A stretch of 64,000 bases of DNA from an uncultured Clostridia bacterium (GTDB lineage: Bacteria > Bacillota > Clostridia > Christensenellales > UBA1242), in the NCBI GenBank assembly GCA_947649575.1, contig CANSRZ010000002.1, positions 132,049 through 196,048 of the forward strand, read 5' to 3'. This document shows positions 30,448 to 39,961 of the stretch, in pieces; position 1 is the first letter of the stretch, and each line of letters opens with the position of its first letter. Under the pieces are notes generated by a model. That model saw only the letters and a program-made list of their open reading frames with translations. It made no database searches and had not been told where the DNA came from. The position numbers and the translations under genes are program-made.

Positions 30448-30936
30448 TTAACTCTTAACAACCTCAACAGTAACTATTGGGAAATTGAATGATATATCAG
30501 GAGTTAAGCTGTTGTCTGTTATTGACTCGTCTAGTGCTGAGTTGATAAGGTCTGTTACTGTTTCTTCGTCCAGATAATCATAATCAGTTAAGTCTATTGT
30601 TAAAGTAAATTTTGATTTTTCTGAGATAAAAGTATATACTTCTCCCTCTTCTATTTCTTCAACACCGCCAATTGTTAGCCAAGTTTTGATGTTTTCTACT
30701 ATTGCAATTTGCAACTCTTCTTCAAAAATTATCTCTGGAGTTTCTGGTTCATTAGGATATTCTGGCTCTTCTGAATTGTCAGGAGTTTCTGGTAATTTAT
30801 CCACATTTCCTGTATCAGGATTTGTTGGTTGGACTATTCCTGAACCTGAATCATTGTTATTTCCACAACCTATTAATCCTACACCTGCTGTTATTATGCT
30901 TAGACTTAGCATTATTGCTATCAATATCTTTCTCAT
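30448..30936 (-). CDS. Small secreted lipoprotein (162 aa)
   Basis: The signal peptide (MRKILIAIMLSLSIITAGVG) ends in a lipobox LIGC. A disordered linker of Pro, Glu, Asn and Asp (about residues 30-68) holds a 90-residue domain away from the membrane. The domain has alternating strand/helix character (FTLTIDLTDYDYLDEETVTD) and is not recognised. The gene is alone on this strand with an AGGAG site. Confidence 0.7.
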   Translation of the reverse strand: MRKILIAIMLSLSIITAGVGLIGCGNNNDSGSGIVQPTNPDTGNVDKLPETPDNSEEPEYPNEPETPEIIFEEELQIAIVENIKTWLTIGGVEEIEEGEVYTFISEKSKFTLTIDLTDYDYLDEETVTDLINSALDESITDNSLTPDISFNFPIVTVEVVKS

Positions 30937-31087
30937 TTCGTTTTTCTCCTGTCGACATATTTTGACAATTTTCTACCTTTGCTGACAGGTTGGAGTATAG
31001 TATATATTTTGTTATTTTCATAATGTTTTGACTATTGTAAGAGAATTTTTTTTGAAGAAAGTTGTGCTTATATTTTTAAATTTTTGC

Positions 31088-31116
31088 TTGATATACTTTT
31101 GCAAAAAGGGTATAAT
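31088..31116 (+). promoter_or_regulatory. uvrA promoter, leaderless arrangement
   Basis: TTGATA (31088-31093), 17-base spacer and TATAAT (31111-31116). The uvrA ATG at 31126 is nine bases after the -10 and has no ribosome site, so the transcript should have a leader of at most three bases. No LexA-type operator is obvious. Confidence 0.75.
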
Positions 31117-31125
31117 ATAGTTGTT

Positions 31126-33963
31126 ATGAAAAATTCTATTTTGATAAGCGGAGCAAGAGAAAATAATTTAAAGAATGTATCTCTTGAAATTCCTAAAAAC
31201 AAACTTGTTGTTTTCACTGGCGTTAGTGGCTCTGGTAAAACTAGTCTTGCTTTTGGCACTATTTTTGCTGAGGGGCAAAGACGATATATTGAAAGTTTGT
31301 CTTCTTATGCAAGGCAATTTTTGGGACAGGCTCAAAAGCCTGATGTTGAATCTATTGAGGGGTTAAGTCCTGCAATTTCGATAGACCAAAAAACTACAAA
31401 CCACAACCCACGTTCAACAGTTGGCACTGTGACGGAAATATATGATTACATGCGTCTGCTTTTTGCGCGCGTTGGAACTCCATACTGTCCGCATTGCAAC
31501 AAGCCAATTACGCAGCAGACTATTGATCAAATTATTGATGCGGTGCTTGAAAGTGAAGAGGGAAGCAAACTGACGATATTGGCTCCTATTGTTCGAGGCC
31601 AAAAAGGTGCTTTTGTTAAACAGTTTGAAAGCTTGAAAAAAAGCGGATATGTTCGCGTGCAGGTGGACGGAAGTATTTATAACTTGGACGAAGAGATAAA
31701 TCTTGATAAAAACTTGAAGCATGACATTAAAGTTGTGATTGATAGAATTGTTTTGAAAGAGGGCGTGCGTTCGCGTTTAAACGACAGCTTAGAAACAGCA
31801 CTTAAACTTGCAGAGGGACTTGTTATTGTTGATAAAAATGGTGAAGAACAACTTTTCTCAACAAATTATGCTTGTTCTGAATGCGGTTGGACATTGGAAG
31901 AGATTTCGCCAAGACTGTTTTCTTTTAATGCGCCTTATGGAGCATGTCCAAATTGTTCTGGGCTTGGCGTTGTAACTGATATTGATGAGGGGTTGGTGTT
32001 AAAGAACGGCGAACTCTCTATGCGAGAGGGAGCATTTAATATAACAGGCTGGCGAATGGACAAGGGCTCGATGACAGAGCGCTATTTGCTGGCGTTGTCA
32101 AAAAAATATGGCATTGATGTTGATATGCCAATAAAAAAGTTGCCAAGAAAGCAACTTGATATTTTGCTTTATGGAAATAATGGCGAAAGGCTTGACCTTT
32201 ATGAAAACGAGCAAAAGAATAAAACTTATGAACATTTTAACGGCAAACGAGCAATGTCTTTTGAGGGAATTATCAACAACTTGAAAAGGCGCTTGACAGA
32301 GGGCAAAAGTGAATTTGTCAAACTTGAAATAGCAAAGTTTGTTCGCGAACAAACTTGTCCTGTTTGCCACGGCACAAGATTAAACGAAGCCGCGCTTTCT
32401 GTGAGGATTAACAATAAAAATATTGCTCAAACTTGTGATATGAGCGTTGGCGAACTTGTTCCTCATTTTGTAGGACTTAAACTGGATAAAGCAAAAGCCT
32501 CAATCGCTCAAAGTATTTTGAAAGAAATCAATGCCAGAATAAAATTTTTGTCTGACGTTGGCTTAAATTATTTAACTTTATCTCGTTCGGCAACAACGCT
32601 TTCGGGTGGTGAAGCGCAGCGAATAAGGCTTGCAACTCAGATTGGAAGCGGGCTTTCAGGCGTTTTATATATCCTTGATGAGCCAAGCATTGGACTTCAT
32701 CAGCGTGATAACAATCGCTTGATTGAAACTATGAAAAATCTTCGCGACCTTGGCAACACTTTGATTGTTGTCGAGCATGACGAGGACACAATCAGAACGG
32801 CAGACTGGCTTGTGGACGTTGGACCTTATGCGGGCGTTCACGGCGGAGAAATTGTCGGCAACGGTACAGTTGATGAGGTTATAAAAAACTCAAATTCAAT
32901 AACTGCCAAATTTTTGCGTGGCGAAGAAAAAATTGAAGTGCCTAAAACAAGAAGAATTCCTAAAAAGTTTTTGAAAGTTAAGGGTGCAAAAGAAAATAAT
33001 TTGCGTGATATTGATGTTGATATTCCGCTTGGCGTTTTAACTGTTGTGACAGGTGTGTCAGGCAGTGGCAAATCAAGCCTTGTAAATGAAATTGTTTATC
33101 CTTATCTTTCCAATGTGCTTAACAATTCAAGGCTTGAACTTGGCAAGTTTAAAAAGATTGAGGGCGTAAATGAACTTGATAAAGTTATTTGCATAGACCA
33201 ATCGCCAATTGGCAGAACGCCTCGCTCAAATCCTGCAACTTATGTTGGAATGTTTACAGCAATTCGTGAACTTTTTGCTTCAACTCCTGACGCAAAGATG
33301 AGAGGTTATTTGCCAGGCAGATTTTCTTTCAATGTAAAGGGGGGAAGATGTGATGCTTGCGAGGGTGCAGGCGTAAAAGAAATTGAAATGTTCTTCTTGC
33401 CTGATATCACCGTTCCTTGCGAAGTCTGCAAAGGGCATAGATATAATCATGAAACTTTGGAAGTTAAGTATAAAGGCAAAACTATTTCAGATGTGCTTGA
33501 CATGACCGTTGAAGAGGCACTTTCGTTTTTTGAAAACATTCCTGCAATCAAGGCAAAAGTGCAGGCGCTTCATGATGTGGGATTGGACTATATCAAGCTT
33601 GGTCAGTCTGCAACAACGCTTTCAGGTGGTGAGGCTCAGCGAGTTAAGCTTGCAACAGAACTGTCTAAAAAATCAACAGGTAAAACAATTTATCTGCTTG
33701 ATGAGCCAACAACAGGATTGCATATGTATGATGTCCGCAAATTGATTGGAATTTTGAACAGGCTTGTGGATAATGGCAACAGCGTTGTGGTTATCGAACA
33801 TAACTTGGATGTGGTTAAAAGTGCTGACCAAATTATCGACCTCGGCCCAGAGGGCGGAAGCGGTGGCGGAACAATTATTGCTCAGGGCACGCCAGAAGAA
33901 GTTGCGCTTGTGCCAGAAAGTTTCACTGGTCAATTTTTAAGGCAAGTTTTAGAAAATAATTAA
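31126..33963 (+). CDS. uvrA: UvrA, excinuclease ABC subunit A
   Basis: This is the damage-recognition ATPase of nucleotide excision repair; with UvrB it scans DNA and loads the incision complex. All landmarks are present in about 945 residues: Walker [15 protein letters not shown] near residue 32, a zinc finger starting CPHCNKPI, a second starting CPVCHGTRL, signature [12 protein letters not shown], a second Walker [14 protein letters not shown] near 640, the [16 protein letters not shown] zinc module, and a second LSGGEAQR. The start is set by the conserved [20 protein letters not shown]; the upstream ATG at 31084 would lie inside the promoter. Confidence 0.97.
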   Translation: MKNSILISGARENNLKNVSLEIPKNKLVVFTGVSGSGKTSLAFGTIFAEGQRRYIESLSSYARQFLGQAQKPDVESIEGLSPAISIDQKTTNHNPRSTVGTVTEIYDYMRLLFARVGTPYCPHCNKPITQQTIDQIIDAVLESEEGSKLTILAPIVRGQKGAFVKQFESLKKSGYVRVQVDGSIYNLDEEINLDKNLKHDIKVVIDRIVLKEGVRSRLNDSLETALKLAEGLVIVDKNGEEQLFSTNYACSECGWTLEEISPRLFSFNAPYGACPNCSGLGVVTDIDEGLVLKNGELSMREGAFNITGWRMDKGSMTERYLLALSKKYGIDVDMPIKKLPRKQLDILLYGNNGERLDLYENEQKNKTYEHFNGKRAMSFEGIINNLKRRLTEGKSEFVKLEIAKFVREQTCPVCHGTRLNEAALSVRINNKNIAQTCDMSVGELVPHFVGLKLDKAKASIAQSILKEINARIKFLSDVGLNYLTLSRSATTLSGGEAQRIRLATQIGSGLSGVLYILDEPSIGLHQRDNNRLIETMKNLRDLGNTLIVVEHDEDTIRTADWLVDVGPYAGVHGGEIVGNGTVDEVIKNSNSITAKFLRGEEKIEVPKTRRIPKKFLKVKGAKENNLRDIDVDIPLGVLTVVTGVSGSGKSSLVNEIVYPYLSNVLNNSRLELGKFKKIEGVNELDKVICIDQSPIGRTPRSNPATYVGMFTAIRELFASTPDAKMRGYLPGRFSFNVKGGRCDACEGAGVKEIEMFFLPDITVPCEVCKGHRYNHETLEVKYKGKTISDVLDMTVEEALSFFENIPAIKAKVQALHDVGLDYIKLGQSATTLSGGEAQRVKLATELSKKSTGKTIYLLDEPTTGLHMYDVRKLIGILNRLVDNGNSVVVIEHNLDVVKSADQIIDLGPEGGSGGGTIIAQGTPEEVALVPESFTGQFLRQVLENN

Positions 33964-33965
33964 AA

Positions 33966-34016
33966 CACTAGGCCTAACGCTTGGCGACCAGACCAAGCAA
34001 CGGGTGAGTGTCAGTA
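33966..34016 (+). other. Nested stem-loop downstream of uvrA
   Basis: ACACT and AGTGT enclose GCTTGG and CCAAGC around CGACCAGA. It has higher GC than the flanking DNA and is not followed by a T run, so it is not an obvious terminator. It could protect the uvrA mRNA 3' end or be part of a small RNA. Confidence 0.4.
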
Positions 34017-34059
34017 AATAAGTAATTAAACACAAAATGCAATTGTATATAACAAATAT

Positions 34060-34085
34060 AAAGCGCCATTGGCGCTTTACTTTTT
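34060..34085 (+). terminator. Terminator after uvrA
   Basis: AAAGCGCC pairs with GGCGCTTT over ATT; TTTTTT follows after AC. Confidence 0.8.
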
Positions 34086-34119
34086 TCTAAAAGAAAAGTA
34101 AGCTTTTTCTATAAAATTC

Positions 34120-34148
34120 TTTACAAATATTGGGGTTTATGTTAATAT
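34120..34148 (+). promoter_or_regulatory. engB promoter, leaderless arrangement
   Basis: TTTACA (34120-34125), 17-base spacer and TAATAT (34143-34148). The engB ATG is at 34155, seven bases after the -10, with no ribosome site between. Confidence 0.7.
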
Positions 34149-34154
34149 CTTTCT

Positions 34155-34757
34155 ATGAATATAACAAAAGCAGTTTACAAAACTAGTGCGGTGGACAAGA
34201 CAGGGATTCTTAATGACGGAGTTCCTGAGTTTGCCTTTGTTGGCAGAAGCAATGTTGGCAAATCCAGCCTTATCAATGCTCTTGTAAATCAAAAGAGGCT
34301 TGCAAAAACTTCATCAACAGCGGGTCTAACAAAAATGGTCAACTATTTTGATATCAACGATTCTTTTCGATTTGTGGATTTGCCAGGCTATGGCTTTGCC
34401 AAAGTCGGCAAAGGTCAACTTGATGTTTGGGCAAGTTTGATGGGAGAGTATTTGCTCACTTCGCAAAGCCTCCTTACAGTTTTTGTGCTGTTGGATATCA
34501 GAATAAAGCCGACAGAACTTGATAAGGCTATGATAAATTATCTTGTTTATCATAATATTCCATTCAGATTACTTGCTACAAAATGCGACAAGCTTTCACG
34601 CGCACAACAAAACAAGAGCATTGAAATAATCGCAAAAGAGCTTAACATGAGAAAGGAATTTATTATCTTAACAAGCAGCGAAAAAAGACAAGGCATTGAA
34701 ACATTATTAAATTATATGGAGGGCGTGCTTGACAGATTGGCACAAAGCGATGAATAA
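34155..34757 (+). CDS. engB: EngB/YsxC ribosome biogenesis GTPase
   Basis: The 200-residue protein helps assemble the 50S ribosomal subunit. The G1 motif GRSNVGKSSLINAL is near residue 29, G3 is DLPGYGFAKVG near 76, G4 is TKCDKLS near 140 and G5 is ILTSSEKRQGIE. Length is normal for the family. It overlaps the downstream methylase by eight bases, so the two ribosome-related genes are co-transcribed. Confidence 0.95.
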   Translation: MNITKAVYKTSAVDKTGILNDGVPEFAFVGRSNVGKSSLINALVNQKRLAKTSSTAGLTKMVNYFDINDSFRFVDLPGYGFAKVGKGQLDVWASLMGEYLLTSQSLLTVFVLLDIRIKPTELDKAMINYLVYHNIPFRLLATKCDKLSRAQQNKSIEIIAKELNMRKEFIILTSSEKRQGIETLLNYMEGVLDRLAQSDE

Positions 34758-35985
34758 AAAAGTAAATTTAGAAATAACCGATTATGGCTATTCAGGCGAG
34801 GGCGTTGGCAGAAACAAAGGTAAAGTATTTTTTGTGCCATATGCGTTGAAAGATGAACTTGTGTCTTGCAAAATAGTTAAAGAAACATCAAGCTTTTGCA
34901 AAGCAAGACTTGTTGAAATAAAAAATAAGTCTGACAAAAGAATAAATGCGCCATGTCCATATTTTGCCAAATGTGGAGGCTGTACATTTCAAAACTTGAA
35001 TTATCAAGATGAGCTTGAAATCAAAAAGCAAATTATCTCAAATCAGCTTAAAAAAGTGGATTTTGCAGGCGATATTGAAGTTATTGCTTCGCCAAAAGAG
35101 TATAATTATCGTAACAAAATAAAACTTTTTTGCAATGGCAGAAGTCTATCACTTAATGAACTTGAAAGCAGCAGGCTTGTTGAGATTGACAGATGCCTCC
35201 TTGTAGAGGAGGAGATTAATAGTGTTATTCAAACAGTCCAAACTTTTATAAATGCAAAAAATATTGAAAAAGACATTGACAATGTGTATATCAGAAAGCA
35301 AGGTCAAAATATTTTGGTATGGTTTAAGTTTTTTAAACCTGTTAAACTTGAATTTGGCGGGCTTCAACTTATGCTTGGTGCGGAATGCGGAATTTATCAA
35401 TCTTTGGGCAAGGCAAAGCCAGGGCATGTTATGGGAGCGAAAGTGCTTTCATCCAACGAGTTTGGGTTTGATTGTGAATTTGATGTAAATGCTTTTCATC
35501 AAGTTAATAATGAAGTTGGCCAAAAGCTTTATCAAGAGGTTGTTGACAGTGTTTTAGGCAATAAGGTTATCAATGCTTACAGCGGAGCAGGCGTGCTTAG
35601 CGGAATTCTTGCCTTATCAGGAAAAACTGTATATGGCGTTGAGTTAGGGCAGGCGGAGCATAATAGCGCCGAGAGGTTGAAAGAAAACAATAAACTTAAC
35701 AAACTGTTTAATATCAAAGGCGATTGTGCTGAAATTATTCCAAATCTGATTTCAAGTGATTTGCAGTCTTTGATTGTTGATCCACCACGTGCTGGCTGTG
35801 ATAAAAAAGTTTGCGAAGCGATTAATAATGCCGATGTTAAAAGAGTTATTTACATTTCTTGCGATAGTTCAACTCTGGTGCGCGATATTGCCAGAATGAG
35901 CAATTTTAAAATTAAAAGCGTAAAAATATTTGATATGTTTCCAAAAACAAGCAGCATTGAAGTTTTGTGCATTCTTGAAAAATAA
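34750..35985 (+). CDS. 23S rRNA (uracil-C5)-methyltransferase, RumA/TrmA family
   Basis: A TRAM domain (residues 2-58: LEITDYGYSGEGVGRNKGKV) is followed by an iron-sulfur cysteine set (CPYFAKCGGCTFQN), then the AdoMet fold (NAYSGAGVLSGILALS, VDPPRAGCDKKV) and the catalytic ISCDSSTLVRD with Cys. This architecture forms 5-methyluridine in rRNA. About 411 residues from the ATG at 34750. RumA (m5U1939) or RlmC-type specificity cannot be separated by eye. Confidence 0.92.
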   Translation: MNKKVNLEITDYGYSGEGVGRNKGKVFFVPYALKDELVSCKIVKETSSFCKARLVEIKNKSDKRINAPCPYFAKCGGCTFQNLNYQDELEIKKQIISNQLKKVDFAGDIEVIASPKEYNYRNKIKLFCNGRSLSLNELESSRLVEIDRCLLVEEEINSVIQTVQTFINAKNIEKDIDNVYIRKQGQNILVWFKFFKPVKLEFGGLQLMLGAECGIYQSLGKAKPGHVMGAKVLSSNEFGFDCEFDVNAFHQVNNEVGQKLYQEVVDSVLGNKVINAYSGAGVLSGILALSGKTVYGVELGQAEHNSAERLKENNKLNKLFNIKGDCAEIIPNLISSDLQSLIVDPPRAGCDKKVCEAINNADVKRVIYISCDSSTLVRDIARMSNFKIKSVKIFDMFPKTSSIEVLCILEK

Positions 35986-36049
35986 AGCAATTTTTGATAT
36001 TGCTTTGAAAAATAATTGCAAAGATGTATAATAATATAAAGGAGTTTGT

Positions 36050-36604
36050 ATGAAATACAGTGAATTTTACGATAGAAATCGTGCTTTTGAAGAATTTAAA
36101 ATATTCAGAAACAAATTGAACAGTTCAATTGTCAATCCTCGCGGAGAAAGCTTTTCAAAACTTTTTGATAATATGAAAAAGCAAGCGGTTGAGGGCGATG
36201 TTGTTGCACAAGATGTTATTGCATACTTTTACAGAGATGGGGCAGGCAGATATTTGGATGAGGATTATATGCGCTATATGCATTGGGAAATTTTGGCTTC
36301 TGCCAACGGCAATAAATTTGCGATTGATAAAATGCAATTCTTTTTGGGCTATGCTTATGACGCGATTGTAAATGATGAAGATTTTCCTTTGATAAAATTT
36401 AAAAGCAATATTGATGAGTTTAATTATATTTACATCATAGGGCAAAAAATTTGCGAACAACTTGTGATTGATTTGAAACTTGACCCGCAAGAACTCGGCA
36501 ATGCAGAAGATGATTATAGACCATACATGCCAGAATATTTCAGAGATTTGCGCAAAGCGGTTGATAAATGCTTGCCAGTTGTTATAGAAAATATGAAGAA
36601 ATAA
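36050..36604 (+). CDS. Hypothetical Sel1-like helical protein (184 aa)
   Basis: AAAGGAG precedes the ATG. The region AVEGDVVAQDVIAYFYRDGA and HWEILASANGNKFAIDKMQF resembles Sel1-type helical repeats (paired helices with A..G..A positions). No enzyme motif is seen. The gene converges with the next one and overlaps it by 23 bases at the 3' ends. The promoter region has GCAAAGATGTATAATAAT, similar to the shared module at 26482. Confidence 0.6.
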   Translation: MKYSEFYDRNRAFEEFKIFRNKLNSSIVNPRGESFSKLFDNMKKQAVEGDVVAQDVIAYFYRDGAGRYLDEDYMRYMHWEILASANGNKFAIDKMQFFLGYAYDAIVNDEDFPLIKFKSNIDEFNYIYIIGQKICEQLVIDLKLDPQELGNAEDDYRPYMPEYFRDLRKAVDKCLPVVIENMKK

Positions 36605-37031
36605 CCCCATTGATTTTATAGAGAGAGCTTGAAAGAGAAGTTCTCTCTTTTATTATATCAAAAAGTTGGTCTGAAAATTTTGAAATCCCAGCAAGCGAAA
36701 TCAATTTGTTTATCAAATAATTTTCAAGACTAAGCATATTTAAAAAGCATTTTGTTTTATCTCGTGAAAAATGAGCAGGCTTAAAATTAAAGTTATCGCC
36801 ATAAAGCCTGTGCATTTTTTGAATGTGCTGTTCTGTCAAAGAATACAAAGCGCCAGTGCCTAAAAATCCCGCTAAAGCAAACAAACTTCCATGCAATAAA
36901 TGCAAAGTTTGCAAAATATCACTGACTAATGCCTTTTCTTCACTGTCGTCAAAGCGTACAGCCTCTTTTAAATAAGCCCGTGCCATTTTTTCATAACCCG
37001 CTGGCGTTAATAATTGTTCATCATTATACAT
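36582..37031 (-). CDS. Hypothetical helical protein (149 aa)
   Basis: The product MYNDEQLLTPAGYEKMARAY is all helical, with LLHGSLFALAGFLGTGALYS in the centre. It looks like a four-helix bundle, but the metal-binding residues of ferritins are not apparent. It converges with the Sel1-like gene. Function unknown. Confidence 0.55.
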   Translation of the reverse strand: MYNDEQLLTPAGYEKMARAYLKEAVRFDDSEEKALVSDILQTLHLLHGSLFALAGFLGTGALYSLTEQHIQKMHRLYGDNFNFKPAHFSRDKTKCFLNMLSLENYLINKLISLAGISKFSDQLFDIIKERTSLSSSLYKINGVISSYFL

Positions 37032-37076
37032 AGACCCCTCACAAACTTATTCTTTTATATGAAGATAAAAGTGTTT

Positions 37077-37110
37077 GTGTGAAATAAAAAAGCGCTCTGA
37101 AAATTGAGCG
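37077..37110. terminator. Terminator near the SecB-like gene end
   Basis: GCGCTC pairs with GAGCGC over eight bases, with A-rich and T-rich flanks, downstream of the minus-strand gene. Confidence 0.6.
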
Positions 37111-37120
37111 CATTTAAAAT

Positions 37121-37519
37121 TTATGCTTTTGGAAACATTGGAACTGGTGCTGTCACCATAGGTCCAATTGGGCCATGCATTGTGATGTTTGCAATGATTG
37201 TTGCAATATGAGTGAGAAGAACTTGCATAACTTGAGTTGTTTTGAAATATTCTTCAGCGTCATTGAGTGCATCATAAGCAGATGTATTTACAAGCACTTC
37301 AAGACCCATTTTAACTTCAACTGAAAGCAAACTTTCTGGCTCAGGCTTGATAAAACGAGTAACAACAACCTTAACAGCATCAGAGCGAAGACGCTCAACT
37401 TTGATTTCATCCCAAGTTCTCATATTAACTGTGCTGTTGTTTGCAGGCAAGTTTAAACGCTTGTATTCAACCTTTTCCAAAATAGGTTTAAAATTCATAT
37501 TTTTGATAATTTGATCCAT
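37121..37519 (-). CDS. SecB-like chaperone-fold protein
   Basis: The 132-residue product has a beta-rich front half (DAVKVVVTRFIKPEPESLLS) and a helical end, VLLTHIATIIANITMHGPIG then VTAPVPMFPKA. The end pattern (two helices, then a short P-rich strand) is like that of SecB, which binds unfolded proteins. SecB itself is mainly found in Proteobacteria, so this may be one of the SecB-like proteins of Firmicutes, some linked to toxin control. A strong AAGGAGAAA site is present. Confidence 0.5.
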   Translation of the reverse strand: MDQIIKNMNFKPILEKVEYKRLNLPANNSTVNMRTWDEIKVERLRSDAVKVVVTRFIKPEPESLLSVEVKMGLEVLVNTSAYDALNDAEEYFKTTQVMQVLLTHIATIIANITMHGPIGPMVTAPVPMFPKA

Positions 37520-37717
37520 ATTTTTCTCCTTAAGTAAGTTTTGACAAAATTTTCTTTTTGCATAACAATAATAGCATAAAAAAATATTTAAAGCAAGAAA
37601 AGCGAAAAGAAAAATATTTTTTAAAGTAAAAATTTAATAAAAATTGGCAAAATTTATCAATTTTTTGTCAAAAATGCACGCAAAATGCTATAAATTTGAA
37701 AAAAATTAAAATTTTTC

Positions 37718-37763
37718 TTGCACAATCGCTTTCTTAGGAGTATAATCTAAAATGGACGGTTAA
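37718..37763 (+). promoter_or_regulatory. tilS promoter with three-codon leaderless minigene
   Basis: TTGCAC (37718-37723), 17-base spacer, TATAAT (37741-37746). Six bases later ATGGACGGTTAA (37752-37763) is a start, two sense codons and a stop. Initiation on this leaderless ATG would end nine bases before the tilS ATG (37773), which itself lacks a ribosome site. The minigene may feed ribosomes to tilS, or may be chance. Confidence 0.55.
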
Positions 37764-37772
37764 AAGAAAATT

Positions 37773-39107
37773 ATGGAAACAGCAAAAGAATTAATCAAAA
37801 AAACAGGAATGATAAAAAGCGGTGAAATTATTGGCGTTGGCGTCAGTGGAGGATCTGACTCAATGGCACTGCTCAACTTTTTGGCAGAGAATGCCGAGGA
37901 TATGGATATCGAAGTTGTGGCTATTCATGTTGACCATGGCATAAGAGAAAACAGTTATGAAGATGCTGACTTTGTTAAAGCCAAAGCAAAAGAAATGGGC
38001 GTCAGGTTTTATAAGTTCAGAATTGATGCGCCAAAACTTGCAAAGGATAAAAATATAAGTCTTGAAACGGCAGCGCGCGAAGCAAGATATGGAGTGTTTT
38101 CAACACTGCTTAGAAAGGGTGTTGTGGACAAGATTGCACTTGCTCATCACACAACAGACCAAGCGGAAACAATTTTGATGCATATTTTTAGAGGAAGTGG
38201 CGTTGCAGGAGCAAAGGGCATGGAGCCAATCCGAGATAAAGTTTATATCAGGCCATTTTTAACGACCACAAAAGAACAGATTAAAGAATATCTTATTGAA
38301 AAGCGAATCGACAATGTTGAAGATTATTCTAATGCAGACAACTCTTACAACAGAAACTATGTTAGAAATGTTCTGATGCCAGAAATTGTTAAGCGTTGGC
38401 CAAACGCTGTTAACGCTATTTCAAATTTTGGACAGGCAATATGCGAAGATGACGAATATATCAACAGTCAAGTTTATGCCGATGCAATTATGACTCATGA
38501 AAAAGAAGTTAAAATTCCAACGAGTTATTTCCTTTATCCAAATGCAATCGTGTCAAGAATTATTTTTAAAGCAGTCAAAAAAATTGGAATTGTTCAAGAT
38601 ATAGAGAAAAAACATATTTTGGCTATCAAAGACCTTGCTTTGAACGGTCAAAATGGTGCGAGAATTTATCTGCCTTTTGAAGCAATTGCAATAAGAGAGT
38701 ATGATTATCTGACAATATATAACAGACATGAAGAAGAGGTTGTTTTAAATGTGCCATTCAAGTGCGGAGAGTTTGAAGTTCCTGGATTTGGCAAAGTGAT
38801 TGTTAAACGCGTTAAAGATTTTACTCCAAAAGAAAACGTTTTGTATCTAGATTATCGCAAAGTGCCAAAGTCTGCTTCTTGGAGATTTAGAGAAGATGGT
38901 GACATGTTTACTAAATTTGGCGGAGGAAGCAAAAAACTTAAAAGTTATTTGATTGACAAAAAAGTGCCAGTTCGTTTAAGAGGCGTTATTCCTGTGCTGG
39001 CTGATGGCAATGAAGTTTATGCTATTGCAGGAGTTGAAATTTCTGATAAAGTTAAAATTGAGGATGTTCCAACCGCATTTATGATTGAAGTTGAAAGACA
39101 AAAATAG
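37773..39107 (+). CDS. tilS: tRNA(Ile)-lysidine synthase
   Basis: TilS attaches lysine to C34 of tRNA-Ile2 (CAU), which switches decoding from Met to Ile. The ATP pyrophosphatase loop GVSGGSDSMALLNF is at about residues 24-37, followed by HVDHGIRENSYEDADFV, AHHTTDQAETILMHIFRG and a basic, helical middle domain. The C-terminal TilS domain (SASWRFREDGDMFTKFGGGS) is complete. The length of 444 residues is normal. Confidence 0.95.
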   Translation: METAKELIKKTGMIKSGEIIGVGVSGGSDSMALLNFLAENAEDMDIEVVAIHVDHGIRENSYEDADFVKAKAKEMGVRFYKFRIDAPKLAKDKNISLETAAREARYGVFSTLLRKGVVDKIALAHHTTDQAETILMHIFRGSGVAGAKGMEPIRDKVYIRPFLTTTKEQIKEYLIEKRIDNVEDYSNADNSYNRNYVRNVLMPEIVKRWPNAVNAISNFGQAICEDDEYINSQVYADAIMTHEKEVKIPTSYFLYPNAIVSRIIFKAVKKIGIVQDIEKKHILAIKDLALNGQNGARIYLPFEAIAIREYDYLTIYNRHEEEVVLNVPFKCGEFEVPGFGKVIVKRVKDFTPKENVLYLDYRKVPKSASWRFREDGDMFTKFGGGSKKLKSYLIDKKVPVRLRGVIPVLADGNEVYAIAGVEISDKVKIEDVPTAFMIEVERQK

Positions 39108-39207
39108 AAGAATTTTCTTCTATTTTTTTTATTTATAGCAAATATTAAACAAAATCTTTGATTTTTGAAAAGATATGTGATATAATATATAATATAAGGA
39201 GGTTATT

Positions 39208-39801
39208 ATGAGCAATCTTTTAGCATTAAGCACAGGCGCAATTGTAGGAATTGCTGTTGGTGCAGTTGCATTATTGGCAATCATTATTATAATTTGGGGA
39301 ATCGCAGTTTATAACAAACTTATCAAATCAGGCGTTGGTATTGACGAAGCATTCTCAACTATGGATGTTTATCTCAATAAACGTTATGACCTTATTCCAA
39401 ACCTTGTTGAAACTTGCAAAGGTTATGCAAAGCATGAAAGTGAAACTCTTGAAAATGTTATGAGAGCAAGAAACCTTGCAATGAAGTCTAATGGCGAAAA
39501 GGATAGATTTGAAAAAGAAAACGCTCTTACTGGAACTTTAAGAAGATTATACAAAGTTACAGAAAATTATCCTAACCTTAAGGCTGATACGCACTTCACC
39601 AAGCTTATGAATGAACTTAGCCGAATTGAAGATGAAATCACTCAATCACGCAAGTATTATAATGGTTGCGTTAAAGAATACAATATTATGCGTAGAGTTT
39701 TCCCTAAAAACTTAATTGCAAAAATGTTTGGCTTCAAAGAACGTGCTCTCTTTGAAGTTGAAGATGCAGAAGTTCGCAAAAATGTTAAAGTTAAGTTTTA
39801 A
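39208..39801 (+). CDS. lemA: LemA family membrane protein
   Basis: A single N-terminal transmembrane segment (residues 10-34: AIVGIAVGAVALLAIIIIIW) is followed by the LemA helical domain, YNKLIKSGVGIDEAFSTMDV, LNKRYDLIPNLVETCKGYA, MRARN, and EYNIMRRVFPKNLIAKMFGF. The role is poorly known. It has a strong AAGGAGG site and an AT-rich promoter with several TATAAT words. Confidence 0.93.
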   Translation: MSNLLALSTGAIVGIAVGAVALLAIIIIIWGIAVYNKLIKSGVGIDEAFSTMDVYLNKRYDLIPNLVETCKGYAKHESETLENVMRARNLAMKSNGEKDRFEKENALTGTLRRLYKVTENYPNLKADTHFTKLMNELSRIEDEITQSRKYYNGCVKEYNIMRRVFPKNLIAKMFGFKERALFEVEDAEVRKNVKVKF

Positions 39802-39820
39802 TTCTTAGCAAAAACCAAAT

Positions 39821-39851
39821 AAAAAATCGAGTTTAACACTCGATTTTTTTA
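39821..39851 (+). terminator. lemA terminator (left copy of an identical pair)
   Basis: AAAAAATCGAGT pairs with ACTCGATTTTTT over TTAAC. The same 29-base hairpin occurs at 41253. Confidence 0.85.
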
Positions 39852-39887
39852 ATTATAAAAATTTTTATAATTTTTTTGCAAAAACGC

Positions 39888-39939
39888 TTGACATGTGTAA
39901 ATAATACGCATATAATAAAATTGTGTAAAACATACACAA
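39888..39939 (+). promoter_or_regulatory. Consensus promoter with two matching operators
   Basis: TTGACA (39888-39893) and TATAAT (39911-39916) are both perfect, 17 bases apart. An inverted repeat ATGTGTA-N5-TACGCAT (39893-39911) fills the spacer, and a perfect one, TTGTGTA-N5-TACACAA (39921-39939), covers the expected start of transcription. The centres are 28 bases apart. A dimeric repressor binding both would shut the promoter off tightly. The gene follows with AGGAGGG. Confidence 0.8.
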
Positions 39940-39961
39940 ATAATTTGTTAGGAGGGATTTT

